Positions 20,923 through 33,038 of a DNA stretch of 64,000 bases are shown here, piece by piece (position 1 is the first letter of the stretch; every line of letters begins with the position of its first letter). A model generated the notes under the pieces. That model was not told the DNA's origin and did not search any database. It saw only the letters and a list, made by a program, of their open reading frames with translations. The position numbers and the translations under genes were made by a program. Location: the NCBI RefSeq assembly GCF_030247195.1, contig NC_080671.1:413674044-413738043 (forward strand), written 5' to 3'. The stretch comes from Topomyia yanbarensis (taxonomy: Eukaryota; Arthropoda; Insecta; Diptera; Culicidae).

Positions 20923-23900
20923 GTTTGCATCTTTAGATAAGGCACACATTTCAATAAAAAAAAACTGCAAACAGTGGGAGTCGGGTTTTTTTTTCAACAG
21001 AGTAACATCAACTTACTTGAAAAGTTGCACAAACAGCTAGAATTATAATACATCAACAACTTGGGTGGTAAACAGAAATATGAGTTATTGGAAAACTTTT
21101 TTTCGCAGCGACCTTTACTCAGTATAAAATTGTTATATAACTAAAAAAAATTAACATATTGTATGCCATTACTAGTTTTGCTTTGGCTATCACAAAACAT
21201 GTATTATAAGGCACCCAGAATTCTTCCCAAAGTGTAGCATTACGTAACGCATCGAAAAATATGGGTTGGAACCACTATGTTCATGCGTAATGATTTTATT
21301 GCGAATTTTCCACACCCATATGTGCTCATTTTGTTTCGGCTTTACAGAATCGCTGCTCGATTTTATCCATTGTATCGGGTAAATGGATCATAAAGAAAAC
21401 CTATAAATCCAAGTTTGCCAGCTTGGGAATGACCTACATCCAAATCCATCATATCCGGCCCGAGAAAAAAGTTATCGATTCGATTATCCTTCGACACTTA
21501 AAATGTTAATGCTAAATAGGGATTTTTTACTCTTCAATTTTCCCTCCAGCTTCGAAGAACTTTTTTTTGGAAGAATTCCAATTACGATCGATTTCATCCC
21601 ATATTATTACAACCAAACCCCGCTACTGATGAGACATGCTTTTCGTTGCTCATTATTATTCCGATTCAATGGCTCTCTCCATCAAAAGCGGCGTAACGAT
21701 TCTCTGCGTCGCCAGCACAATGGTAACTGTACGACAGCAAGCGAAATAATGCCCCCCCCCCCTGATTTTATGAGTTTGCTTCCACGCTAGGCATTTATAG
21801 CCTTCAGGCAGGGCCGCTGCCGCCATTGGTAAAATTCAACCCATCATGACAGAAACTAATAACTCGATGCCAGTCGAACCGGTTTTCGGTGGAAAAGCTT
21901 TTACAATGCGAAAAGTGGGTACCATAATGAAATAGAAATCAGAATTTTCCACCACACAAGGCACCGGAAGGGACGCTGCGGTGTCGCAAACAAATCAAAT
22001 CAGTGTATAGATCGTTGAATTCATCAAAGCTCGAGACGGTTTTTGATTTGACCCTAGTAATTCTACACGGCCCATGAAACCAGAATTGGTGACATCGGTT
22101 GAGCCGAGAAAACATATCGGAACAGTCCCACTACCGCGGCCGACCACCCAGCTGTATTCGAGGTGTGAGAATTGTGTGTATAATAAAGATATAAACATGC
22201 CATTATTTCTGGGTCTCCAAGCAGCCAATTTATGGTAGCAATTTCAGTATGCGCCAAAGGTTTCCAGCGTTCTAGGCTAGGAAGTTGGACGCATTAGTCA
22301 GCAACGGGGACACCCGCAGTCAGAGTTGAAGTGACTGAAGTGAAATCAAGAAACAGAGGGATAGAAAAAAAAAACTTGGATTATATTGACCTACTGGTCG
22401 GAGTAGAGTTCCTGAACAGAAGCACGATCGCAATATGCCACCTAATAATAATCTTGTTCAAAGACCTGAACGGGTATACAAACCTACACAAGCGAAAAAG
22501 GGGGACACGAAGCGAGCGCCAGTGGCGCATGGGGAACGAAGGAATGGGACCTCCGCAATCAAATTGAATCACTGCTGCTGCTGTCGTTCAGGTTGTTTCG
22601 GGGTGTTGTTCAGCATCGGAAATGTGACAGGGTAGAAATGGAATTATGATTGAGGAAATGTTTAGAGCACCGTTTGTAGCATAAATTATCGTTTAAATTA
22701 CAGGGAAATATATGTTCTGTTCATTACTGTTCAAATGATTCCCGTTTTCTTATGACATGGAATTATGTGTTCTGCAGCATACTATTGTTATGTTCATTGA
22801 TATTTATTCCGCTCGGCACAGATACACTAAACATAGACGAAATCTCCCGATCCAGCGATGGAAAAAGTTTAGGCCTGACTTACACCTACACAATGTCGAT
22901 TCTTAAAACCAGAACTCCCACGCACCCAAACAAAATAAAGTTGAACCTAGCGGCCTTTCCTTACGCGTCATCTACCAGGTAGACAACCGGTAAAACACGG
23001 TGTCTGACCTTTGCCAGCTCGAGGCCATGCGTCACGGGTGGTAGAACGATGTAAAATGGGTAAAAATGGGGCCGCCTTCGGATCCAACGTCCGGAGGAGG
23101 ACCATTTCCTGCTGTCTCGTTTCCGGATCGGAGCGATATATGAAACAATTTCAATAACACAATTCTTGATATCTGCTTGCTTCGAATGCCCGGGGGGGGG
23201 GGGGGGGCTTGCTTTTACAAGTTGCGTGACCCGATTGGTCTGCGATAGCCAAAGTAGATTTGAATTGAATTTCCCTGTAATGATCGTATCGCAGGTGTGA
23301 CTGTTTGTTTTTTGACAAAGGAGTCTCATAGTGCGACGCTAATTCTATAAAACATTTCACAGTTTAGCAGTGAACGGTGATCCTGCACTAAAGCGGTGGC
23401 ATGTCTGGGAACCATTTCCTTACACATGCCGGCACCTAAGCTGTCTGGTTTCAAGCAGCAGCACACCTGCCTTTTCGGTAGTTCGGGTAGTAACAATTCC
23501 ATTCCCGTTGCTTCCACAGAAGGGGTTACCGTCGGGAAATTTAATATTTGCTTCCACAAGGTAGAACACATCACCGCCCACGATATCTTCATGTGTAATA
23601 ATATCACATTTCTATGTGTGAAACTAAGCTATAACCGTATCGTTTGCGGATTTCGTGGAACAGAAATGTAGCGGAATAATGAAACCGATGAACCTTTTCA
23701 AACAACTCGGAAGTGGGATAGAATTCTTCTTATCATAGCTCTCCGGAAGTCGCGTAGCGCACCGAGTGTACAAAGTTGTGAAATTCAGGCGATATCGGCT
23801 TACAGTTTCAAGCGGTTGTCTAAATGGAGAAAATATTGTTATTGCAGCAAATTAATCCGTTCACCAATCAAATAAAGAAATTTTCTAATTAGCATTCCTT

Positions 23901-24272
23901 GCAGTAAATTAAGAAAAATTTGCTTGATATAGAATTTTGATTACGTGGCCTTTCGCAGAGGAGGATTGTAAAACCAAATATAGCGTAAAATAGGTATGCC
24001 GACAGCTACGTACCGCCATTACCACTTTCCTGTGCTGCTATGAGAATAGAATAGAATTATAACCTACACCCTAGACAAGCCCTCTGGAGCGTTGATGCAT
24101 CTATTTTTTCTACAATCAAACTATGATCGAAAAACTACCAAATGATTCGTTGTTGTTTGCCTCATGCTTGCATAATGCAATATTAAACCCAGCATGTTTG
24201 TTCTGGTCCTGATGCTATCCGTTAGTTTTTTTTTCTAGTAAGGAACAAAATTCGTTAACCACGCAGCAAAAA
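20923..24272. other. 3.3 kb without recognisable genes
   Basis: There are open frames of 60-120 codons on both strands (for example 21503-21790, 22331-22567, 22961-23329, 23326-23607 and 23396-23671), but none shows a motif or family I recognise. Homopolymers: C run near 21752-21761, G run near 23191-23207. A TTAA-MITE-like fragment ('ctccggaagtcgcg') lies at about 23744 and resembles the element at 29290. 22150-22230 ('tgtgtgtataataaagatat') could be promoter/LTR-like, without support. Confidence 0.3.
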
Positions 24273-24670
24273 GTCCGGACGGCATTCGGCCAGACGGCAT
24301 TCGGCCAGACGGCATTCGGCCAGACGGCATTCGGCCAGACGGCCTTCGGCCAGACGGCATTCGGCCAGACGGCATTCGGCCAGACGGCATTCGGCCAGAC
24401 GGCATTCGGCCAGACGGCATTCGGCCAGACGGCATTCGGCCAGACGGCATTCGGCCAGACGGCATTCGGCCAGACGGCAGTCGGCCAGACGGCATTCGGC
24501 CAGACGGCATTCGGCCAGACGGCATTCGGCCAGACGGCATTCGGCCAGACGGCATTCGGCCAGACGGCATTCGGCCAGACGGCATTCGGCCAGACGGCAT
24601 TCGGCCAGACGGCATTCGGGCAGACGGCATTCGGGCAGACGGCATTCGGCCAGACGGCATTCGGCCAAAT
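24273..24670. repeat. 15-bp tandem repeat array (CGGCCAGACGGCATT)
   Basis: About 26 head-to-tail copies of cggccagacggcatt with very few changes: one 'cggccttcggcc' near 24345, one 'cag' for 'cat' near 24478, and two 'cgggcag' near 24618 and 24633. Because 15 is divisible by three, all frames stay open and encode meaningless five-residue repeats on the minus strand. The high uniformity implies recent expansion. It passes without a break into the 16-bp array to its right. Confidence 0.95.
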
Positions 24671-25785
24671 GGCACTCGGTCAAATAAAAATTCGGCCAGA
24701 CGGTAAAATAATTTGGCAAGATAAAATTTCGGTCAAATAAAATGTCGGCCAAGTAAAAATTCGGCCGTGTAACAATTTGGTCAAAAAAAATTTGGGCCGA
24801 ATAAAAAAATAAAAGGCGGGTCAAACAAAAAGTCGGCCTAACAAACATTCGACCAAATAAAATGTCGACCAAATAAAATGTCGACCAAATAACGATTCGG
24901 CGTAATAAATATTCCGCCAAATAAATATTCGGCCAAATTAAAATTCAAAATATCGACCAAGTTTCAAATCGACCAAATAAAAAGTCGCCCAAATAGAAAG
25001 TAGATCAAATAAAAAATCAGCCAAATAAAAAGACCGGACAAATAAAATTGCGAAAAATTAAAATTCGACCAAAATGAAATTCGACCAAATAAAAGTTCGG
25101 CCAAATGAAAATTCAGCCAAATAAAAATTCGACCAATTAACAAATCGACCATTTGAAAATTCGTCCAAATTAAAGTTTGGACAAATAAAAACTTAGCCAA
25201 ATAAGAATTCCAACAATTAAAAAATTTTCCTAATTAAAATTCGTCTATCAAAATTCGGAAAAATTAAAATTTAATCAAATTACAATTCGACCAAATAGAT
25301 ATTCGGTCGAATAAAAAGTCAGAAAAATAATAAGTCGGCAGACATAAAAAGTCGGCAAAATAAAAAGTCGGCCGAAGAAATGACGGTAAAATAAAAAAAA
25401 CGGCAAATTAAAAAGTTTGCCAAATAAATTAACAACCAACTAAAAATCACCCAATCAATTGTATCAAATAAAAATTCGACCAAATGAAAATTTGACCGAA
25501 TGAATTAAAATTCGGTTAAATACAAATACATATAATTAAAATACGTCCCAATTAAAATTCGGTCAAATGAAAATTCGACCAAATTAACATTCGACCAAAT
25601 AAAAATTCGGCCGAATAAAAAGTCGGTGAAATAAAGAGTCGGCCAAATGAAAAATTTAAAAATACGGCCAAATTAAAATTCGGCCAAATAAAACCTCGGC
25701 AAAACTAAAACTCGGCCCAATGATGATTCGGCTACATAAAAATTCGACTAAATAAAAATTCGGCCTAATGAAAATTCGATCGGCT
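24671..25785. repeat. Degenerate 16-bp array (CGGCCAAATAAAAATT), block 1
   Basis: Tandem variants of cggccaaataaaaatt diverge progressively from the 15-bp array. Shared core 'cggcca' plus 'att' shows common descent. Many copies keep 'aaataaaa' but vary at cggcc (cgacc, cagcc, cggtc). On the minus strand the pristine 16-bp unit has no stop in any frame, which explains chance open frames. Confidence 0.9.
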
Positions 25786-26090
25786 CCAACAGCATGAAAT
25801 ACAAAGTTACATTACGCTCGTCCGGACATGCCGCATACTCAGGTGATTCGCATTTCTAATGCCAAAAGATCCTGACCCCTGCTGTAGCAAACAAAAGGTT
25901 AAGTCGACGGGAAACTCTAAGCTTACTCATATGACCCTTTCCACACTTTACAAAACCTTCTTTCTTCAAATCCTTGCCCTACCTTGAGTACAATAGCTTT
26001 TATTATTGAAAAATATACTTAACCTTCAAGTCCTTTGCTGATTAAATTCCGCTACAATAGTAAAAAAAATTAACTCAAACGGTCGTCAAT
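25786..26090 (+). mobile_element. Single arm of a foldback element inside the array
   Basis: Aligns in the same orientation with 54217-54525 (shared 'gcatttctaatgccaaaaga', 'gctcatatgaccctttccac' and 'gaaaaatatact'). The inverted partner seen at 53846-54050 is absent here. The array resumes after it, so it is an insertion. Confidence 0.75.
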
Positions 26091-27840
26091 CAAAATGGGG
26101 AAAAAATCGGCCAAATGAAAAGTCGATTCAATAAAAAGTCGGACGAAAAAAAATTTGGCCAAATAAAAATTCTTCCAAATAAAAAATTCGGCCATACAAA
26201 AATTCCGCCAAATAAGAATTCGGCCAAACAAAAATCCTAACCAATTAAAATTCGACCAAATCTAAAATTCGGCCCAAATAAAATTTCCGAGTAATAAGAA
26301 CTCGGCCAAACAAAAAATCTACCCAATTAAAATAAGGTTAAATAAAAATTCGACCAAATCAAAATTCGCGCAAATTAAGATTAGCCAAACAAAAAGTTTG
26401 CTAAACAATAAGTCGGCGGTATAAAAATTCGGCTAAATGTAAATTCGGAAAAACAAATCTCGGTCAAATAAAAATCCGACCAAAAAAATTCAGTTAAATC
26501 AAAATTCAGCCTGATAAAAATTCGGTCAAATAAAAATCCAACCAAATGAAAATTCGTTAAAATTCAGTCGAATCAAAATTCGACGAACAGAAACTCGGCC
26601 AAATAAAACTTTGACCAAATAAAAATTTGATTAAACAAAAATTCGGCCAAATGAAAACTCGACCCAACTAAAATTCTGCCAAATAAAAATTTGGCCTCAT
26701 GAAAATTCGGCCAAATAAAGATTCGGCCAAATATAAATTCGGCCAAATGAAAGTTTGGCGAAATGAAAATTCTTCCAAATAAAAGTTTGGACGAATGAAA
26801 ATTGGGCCGAATAAATATTGAGCCAAGTAAATATTCGGGCAAATGAAAACTCGGCTAAAAAAAATTCGGCCAAATAAAAATTTAACAAAATAAAAATTCG
26901 CCTAAATCAAAATTGAGCAAAATAATAATTTGGGCAAATAGAAATTCGACCAACTAAAATATCGGCTAAATAAAGATTCGGCCAAACAAAAAGTCGGCCA
27001 AGTGATAAGTAGGCCAAATAAAAAATCGAATAATAGAAGCTCGACCAAATAAAACGTCGGCTAAATAAAAATTCGGCCAAACAAAAATTCGACCAATTAA
27101 AAATTTAGTGAAATAAAAATTTGACCAATTAAAAATTCGGCAAAAAAAATTCAGCCTCATAAAAATTCGGCATAAAAAACCGGCATAATAAAATAGCGGC
27201 CAAACAAAAAGTCGACCATTTAAAATTCGGTTAAATCAAAATTCGGCCAAATGAAAATTCAGCCAATTAAAAATTCGACCAAATAAAAATTGGGTCAAAT
27301 AGAAATTCATCCACATAAAAATTCGACCGAAAAATATTAGACCAAATGAAAATTCCAGCCAAATAAAAATTCGTCAAAGTAAAAATACGGCCAAATAAAA
27401 TTTGGCCTAATCAAAATTCGGTGAAATAAGAATTCGCCCAAACAAAAATTCGACAAGCTAGGAATTCGGCCAAATAAAACTTCGGCCAGAAAAAAATCTG
27501 CCAAACTTACATTCGGCCAAATTTGCGTTCAGCTAAATATAAAAACGGTCAAATAAAAAGTCGACCAAGTGAAATGTTAGCCAAATAAAAATTCGGTCAA
27601 ATAAAAAGTCGGTAAGAAGTTGTCCAAGTAAAGAGTCGACCAAGTAAAAATAGCTGAATGATAATAGCCAAATAAAATTTCGGACAAATTTAAAATTCAG
27701 TCAAATAAAAATTAGACCAAGTGGAAATTCGACCTAATAAAAATTCAGCCAAATAAAAATTCGACGAAATGAAAATTCGGCAAAAAAAAATTAAACCGAA
27801 TAAAAATTTGGCCAAATAAAAATTCAACCAAATAAAAGTT
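26091..27840. repeat. Degenerate 16-bp array, block 2
   Basis: Continues the cggccaaataaaaatt-type repeats at a period near 16 bp with many indels. Open minus-strand frames (for example 26573-26842, 26697-26888, 26966-27160) consist only of the repeat's translation. Confidence 0.9.
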
Positions 27841-28008
27841 TGGCAAAATGGCTTGCGGCCAAATTACCGGAAGTGACTCCCCATTTCGTAGATTCCTAAA
27901 TATAAACAAATCAATACATCCGTTTATTGGCAGGCGCCGGTCCAACATGGATCAACAAGCCATTGTTTTTCGCTCTATTTGAACGAACGTTTTTAAAATT
28001 TGAAATTC
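27841..28008 (+). repeat. Array end block, internal copy
   Basis: Non-repeat sequence following 'ggcaaaatggcttgcggcc'. It matches 29571-29740, the block at the far right end of the whole array (shared 'ccatttcgtagat', 'atccgtttattggc', 'caacatggatcaaca' and 'tttttcgctctatttgaacg'). Its presence in the middle shows that the array plus its edge were duplicated head to tail. Confidence 0.85.
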
Positions 28009-29285
28009 CGGCAAGTAAAATGTCAGCCTAATAAAAGTCAGCCTAATAAAAGTCAGCCTAATAAAAGTCAGCCAAATCAAAAGTCGACCTAATAAAAATT
28101 TGGACAAATAAAAAGTCGGCCAAATAAAATGTTGGTCAAATAAAAAAGCAGCCAAAAAAATAGTTGACGTTGTAAAATTTTGCCAAATGACAATTCAGCC
28201 AAATCAAAATTCGGTTAAATAGCAATTCAGCCAAATACAAATTTGGAAAAATGAAACATCGACCAAATACAAAATCGGCCAAATTAGGTCGCCAAAAAAA
28301 AATGATCGAATATAAAATCGGCCAAACAAAAAATCGGCCAAATAAAAAGTCGGCCAAATAAAAGATCTGCCAAATAAAAGGTCGGCTAAAGAAAAAGACG
28401 GCTAAAAACAAAAATCGGCAAAATAAAAATTCCGCTAAAAAGTAGCCCAAAAAAGGTCGGTCAAATAAAAATTCGGCCAAATAAGAAGTTTGCCAAGTGA
28501 AAATCCCGCCAAAAAAGTAGGCCACCAAAAGTTCGGTCAAATAAAAACTTATCCAAATAGACAGTCAGCTAAATGAAATGTCTGCCAAAAAGAAATTGAA
28601 CAAATTAAAAGTCGGTCAAATAAAAAGTTGGCCAAATAAAAAAGCGGACAAATAAAAAGTTTGCCTTAAAAAATCTTGCTAAATTAAAATTCAGCCAAAT
28701 AAAAATTCGGCTAAATAACAATTCAGCCAAATATAAGTACGGTTAAATGAAAATTCGGCCAAATACAAATTCGGCCAAATTAGGTCGCCTAAAAAAGTTG
28801 GTCAAATATAAAATAACCCAAATAAAAAGTCGGTGAAATAAAAAGTTTGCCAAATGATAATTCGACCAAATTAAATGTCAGCCGATTAAATAGTTGACCA
28901 AATGAAAAAGCGGCCAAATAAAAATTCGGCTAAATAACAATTCAGCCAAATACAAATTCGACCGCATGAAAATTCGGCCAAAGGAAAATTCGGCCAAAGG
29001 AAAATTCGGCCAAACACAAATGCGGCCAAATTAATTCGCCAAAAAAGTTGACCAAATAAAAATTTGTCAAGTAAAAAGTGGATAAAACACAAAAGTCGTC
29101 CAAATAAAAATTCCGCTAAAGAAAGTAGCCCAAAAAAATGTCGGCCAAATAAAAAGTTTGCAAAACAAGAAGTCGGCTAAAAATAAACAAAAAATAGTCA
29201 GTTAAATGAAAAGTTGGCCAAATAAAAACTCAGACAAAAAAGTCGGCCGTGTAGAAAGTTGACCAAATAAAAAGTTGTAGTTCAC
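28009..29285. repeat. Degenerate 16-bp array, block 3
   Basis: Same repeat class, beginning with a local, more uniform 15-bp sub-array (cctaataaaagtcag, three copies near 28025-28070). The rest is strongly decayed, with units such as 'cggccaaataaaaagt'. Confidence 0.9.
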
Positions 29286-29289
29286 TTAA

Positions 29290-29405
29290 CCTTCTGGCAA
29301 TCGCGCTAGTGCACTGAGTGCACGCTGCTCTGAAAATCTAGCGAAATCGTCTTAGGGCACCAGCGACTGCTCGTTCAGTGGGCCATAAGTGCGACTTCCG
29401 GAGGG
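29290..29405. mobile_element. 116-bp TTAA-flanked MITE
   Basis: TTAA at 29286-29289 and 29406-29409. The ends are inverted: CCTTCTGGCAATCGCG on the left and the complement of TGCGACTTCCGGAGG on the right (about 12 of 15 match). No coding capacity. TTAA targets are used by piggyBac-type and some other superfamilies. Confidence 0.7.
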
Positions 29406-29426
29406 TTAATGAAAATTTAGCTAAGG

Positions 29427-29535
29427 GATCATCCATAAATGACGTAGCATTTTTGAGTGATTTTTAACACCCTCACCTTCATCGTAGCCTTTCGTCACAA
29501 AGCTCTAAATACCCCCTGCTAATTACGTAGCTTGA
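29427..29535. mobile_element. Partial MITE of the 696-955 type
   Basis: 'gggatcatccataaatgacg' resembles the end of the TAA-flanked MITE at 696-955 ('gggaccattcataaattacg' on its minus strand). Its inner GC-rich tract 'aacaccctcacc' also resembles that element. The opposite end is incomplete ('aattacgtagc' near 29521). Confidence 0.5.
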
Positions 29536-29570
29536 CGGTACCAAATAAAAATTCTACCAAATAAAAGTTC

Positions 29571-29740
29571 GGCAAAATGGCATTCGGCCAAATGACTGGA
29601 CACCGGCTCACCAAAGAGGGTCGCCATTTCGTAGATCCTTAAATATAAACATCCGTTTATTGGCTGGAGCCATTCCAACATGGATCAACAGGCCATTGTT
29701 TTTCGCTCTATTTGAACGAACATTTTTGAAATTTCAATTT
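29571..29740 (+). repeat. Array end block, terminal copy
   Basis: Last array units ('ggcaaaatggcattcggcc') and the adjoining unique block that also occurs at 27841-28008. To its right no further repeat units are seen, so this marks the right edge of the array. Confidence 0.85.
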
Positions 29741-30244
29741 TTTCAGGTGACTTGTGCGACTTGTTGCAAAGGGAGTCTTGATTCATAAATAAGTGTAAAC
29801 AAGTGTGTCAACTTTCAAGCAACGAAAGCGATACAAACGAAACGTGTGTATTTAGGTTTCTAAGTGTACATAAATGAAATTTGTGTACTATTTTTGCCTC
29901 AAACTGTTTAAGTGTTCCACGTGGAACGTCGTTTGATCTTTTAATTATCTAAGGGTGTACACACAGAACTTGTTCAAGTTTCAAGTTGCTAAGAGCACAC
30001 AAAGGGAACTTGGGTTTTTGTTGCTGGGAAAATTACTACGTAATAAAATGCTCATATCAACGTGAGAATTTGTAACAGCTTTTGTTTAAAAATGCCTGTC
30101 AAGTCTTGTAAATATGCTGAAAGAATTAATTTTAACTTTTGTCAGTTCAATACAAATGAGATAAGGATACGTGGTATAAACTTTAGGACTATGTATATAG
30201 GCAGTGCAGTCTTTGAACTACGAAAAGTTCGGTTCCGTTTTTTT
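29741..30244. other. AT-rich spacer, no gene recognised
   Basis: Contains the perfect palindrome gttccacgtggaac (29914-29927) with a CACGTG core. A short open frame at 30062-30247 has no recognisable motif. Confidence 0.3.
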
Positions 30245-30385
30245 TAATTTCCATTATAGAGTTTTTAACTTTAAGTTCATTCGCCTCTTTTAGGATTAGA
30301 GGAATTTCTTTTGGAAAAATTTCTAACCCTATGAGCGGGGTTGGGAATCGATTTACAAACTACGCAGTGCCCGTTCCCGGTCCTA
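30245..30385 (-). mobile_element. tRNA-derived SINE fragment (copy 2)
   Basis: Matches 16566-16715 and 42545-42650. 'tttctaaccctatgagcggg', 'ttgggaatcga' (inverted box-B-like) and 'tttacaaactacgc' (inverted box-A-like) are present. About 30 bp between these boxes is missing relative to the other copies. Confidence 0.55.
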
Positions 30386-30900
30386 TTAAGTTTATAGCTG
30401 ACGTTTCGATCCGTTTGAAACCTTTTTCAAGCATTCAATTTTTGAGTTACTTACAAATACGTCATATTGAATCCAATCAATTATTCATTTCAATAAGCTA
30501 TTGATCGCATTATCAATTAGTTTCCTCATACACATACACATACATGAATATTCAATTTCTAAATAAATTGATTTCCACAATCGCTTTGTTGCTCAAGAAT
30601 TAATAGTCCTCCTCCGACGTTTCCATCCCCGGTATCACACGATTTCCAATTCAATCAGTTCCCACACAATTAGGTCGCTCCCGACAGCAACCCTCCCTTT
30701 CAACCCTATATTGCATTGATTGCCTTCTAAACTTACCTTTTATTTCGTCCTAATAGCTTCGCCTGGCACCATCCATCACTCTTCCAGTTGACCAATTTAC
30801 TTGACCCTAATTTTCGTCCTGCACTTATTCAAATCGAACAAATTGATGCCTGAAATGGGTCACACAGACGGCCATTGTCGTAAGGCCGCTAGCACTAGCA
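30386..30900. other. No feature recognised
   Basis: AT-rich with a run of CA dinucleotides near 30530. Nothing coding is seen. Confidence 0.3.
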
Positions 30901-30954
30901 GTGCCGAGCCAGCCCCCGTTTTTTTCACTGAATGCGATAAAAACACTTTTCACT

Positions 30955-31440
30955 TGATTTTTTTTACCTGCACCCACCGCAACGGGCAAGGCAATTTCTC
31001 TTCGTCCTGAAGCGCCTTCAGCACAGAACTACACAAAAACACCCAACCCGGGAAACTTTTTCCCACTTTTCACTGTTTGGTGAATCGAGATAAACACCTT
31101 TTTGCCTTCCACTTCCTAGGCTGAATCAAACAAAGAATTTCCCGTCGATCGGTTGGCAAATATTTATTTAGGTAAGCAGCTTCGGACGAACCCGGCGTGT
31201 TTTTTTTTCTTCTTGCACTTTCCTACTGCTATTTCACTCCACTATCAACTTTATAATGGTATTTTTTCGCCTATTTCCTAGGCACTAGCGCACTGAACAT
31301 TCCCGCTACTCTACTCTCGCCGGTTGCTGAGATCAGTTTTTCTTGGCTTCGAAAAGGGTGGCAAAAACCGGCGGTACATGCGAAGTCCTGCACTGCACAC
31401 CCGGTCCACTCCCCGGCGTTGACTGGTGGGGGCGAAATCG
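30955..31440 (-). promoter_or_regulatory. Tentative promoter / 5' UTR region (minus strand)
   Basis: On the minus strand the style changes to that of insect 5' UTRs: GC-richer DNA at 31320-31440 and a TCAGT initiator-like motif near 31330. 'gtgaaaagtg' / 'cagtgaaaa'-type tracts follow. A possible splice donor CAG|GTAAAA lies near 30966. No open frame follows, so any coding exon would lie outside what I can recognise. Weak, inference only. Confidence 0.2.
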
Positions 31441-33036
31441 GAAAATTTATCGGTTTTCTAATTTATGTTTCCTTCGGAAGCTTCCTATTTCGGCTGTTGC
31501 TGGTGTGCTGCGCTACCTGGAACGATTCGGGATAATGGAGAAAAAATCACGTTGTAGTATTGGGAAGTGTGTGTGTGTCTGTGTTCATAGGAAAAGTCGG
31601 CAAAAAAGTAAACTGATTGGGAAGTTCGAAGTTCAGGAATAGTATTTCACTTTCGAGGAAAAAATTGGAACTTTTCTATTTTTGGCTAAGGCAGCTGATT
31701 TTTTTCGTTCTTGGAGGTACGGTTGTTCGGATTTCTAGTTTAGTACTGCATATGTATCTGTTTGTCAGAATTCGTTGAATTGGTTCAATGAACGTTTGAT
31801 TTGTTGTTCAATAAGAAAACTGTACTTGGTGCAATCGTTTTCAACACTTGTGAATGATGTTTAAACATTTAACTCTCTTAAGACAAATGTCTTTTGACTT
31901 TGAAATCGAAAGTTTCTTCCAAGACCATGTGCCAACACAATTCAAATCCGGATCCTTCTTGCTAGTAAGTAACAATCACGGCAACGTGCTCAAGTTAATA
32001 TTTTTAAACCGGAATGACCCAACTTTCAAATGTATGCCGCACTAGGCAATTACTTCACGAGGTAAGCAGTTCTTTTGTGTGTGTTGCTTCCAACAAAAAA
32101 AAATCCAAATGTCAGATGCTTTTGTAAAGGATAAAGCAAAAAAAACAGCAACCGTTTTTTTTAATCACCTACATTTGCACTCCGCACATAAAAGCCGACA
32201 TTTAGTACACCACTCGGAGCGGGCTCAAAATAGTGCTCATACTCCCGCACCTGCGGAAGTGCATTGCAGTATCTAACCACCATCTGCCATTGAAATAAGA
32301 AGTCGACAAGTGAACATGTGCGACAACAACAAAAAAAAGACTGCATTCACGCCGGAGCTTCGTTATTCATGCACCCTTTTGTGCGCCGCAACCTGCAACA
32401 TGTACATATAGAGGCTTAGCTAGGTACAGGCTTTCCCTCAATGGAAAGTCATTTCCCGTGTGTTGTGTTGACGCCTGTTTCGAGTGGAGACACTCCTCGT
32501 TGGGAGAGACGCGTCACCGACCGCAAGTGGTGGTGTAAACACTGCTAAATGCACTGCTGGTATGGAACCGATGGAGGTCCTAATTCTAGTAACAGGTTCT
32601 GAAAAGATCGCATCGGAAAAAGTGTTTTCGAAGGAATAATATTTAAAATATAGTGAACAGAAAATGTTTGGGTTAATTTTTCCTTTTCAAATCTAATTAT
32701 TTAGAACCTTGCAAATAAAAACATAGTTCAGTTCAATTCCGGGTACTATTTGGGTGAAAACTACGAACCGATAGCAAAGTTACTAATACAAAATATTTAC
32801 ATATTTTCACCTAAGGAATTACAACTGCTGAATTTTTCAAAAATCGATTTATCTCAAGTATGCTTTAGCAGCTCTGAAACGATATGTTGAAATATGGAAG
32901 GCGACAACGATAAATAAATGTTCAAATTTTCAATTCAGCCGTAACGCTTCTTATGTATACCATGAGCGTACTGAAAACTTTAACCGCGGTTTACTCGAAA
33001 CAACTTTCACAAGCTGCCCGGAAAAGTAACTCGAGC
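31441..33036. other. No feature recognised
   Basis: Contains a GT run (about 31567-31580) and short open frames (31854-32045, 32079-32276) without recognisable motifs. 32400-32580 is GC-richer and unique-looking. Confidence 0.3.
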
Positions 33037-33038
33037 TA

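Noticed and set aside
22961..23671. Overlapping open frames on both strands around 23.0-23.7 kb
   Set aside because: No motif, overlapping on both strands, flanked by a G run; not callable as genes.
24273..24670. CRISPR-like regular array
   Set aside because: Units are contiguous 15-mers with no unique spacers, in eukaryotic DNA without cas genes.
24235..24920. Long minus-strand open frames of SGRMP or LAECR repeats, recalling pentapeptide-repeat proteins
   Set aside because: They are the direct translation of a 15-bp DNA tandem repeat. All frames are open, there is no start context, and the repeat decays without regard to codons.
26573..29092. Hydrophobic open frames (FGRIFIWPNF-type) as membrane proteins
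   Set aside because: By-product of the stop-free 16-bp repeat; no start, no conservation beyond the repeat.
29914..29927. Palindrome gttccacgtggaac, resembling a bacterial parS site or an E-box
   Set aside because: Single occurrence in AT-rich insect DNA. A 14-bp palindrome with a CACGTG core is not enough for a functional claim.
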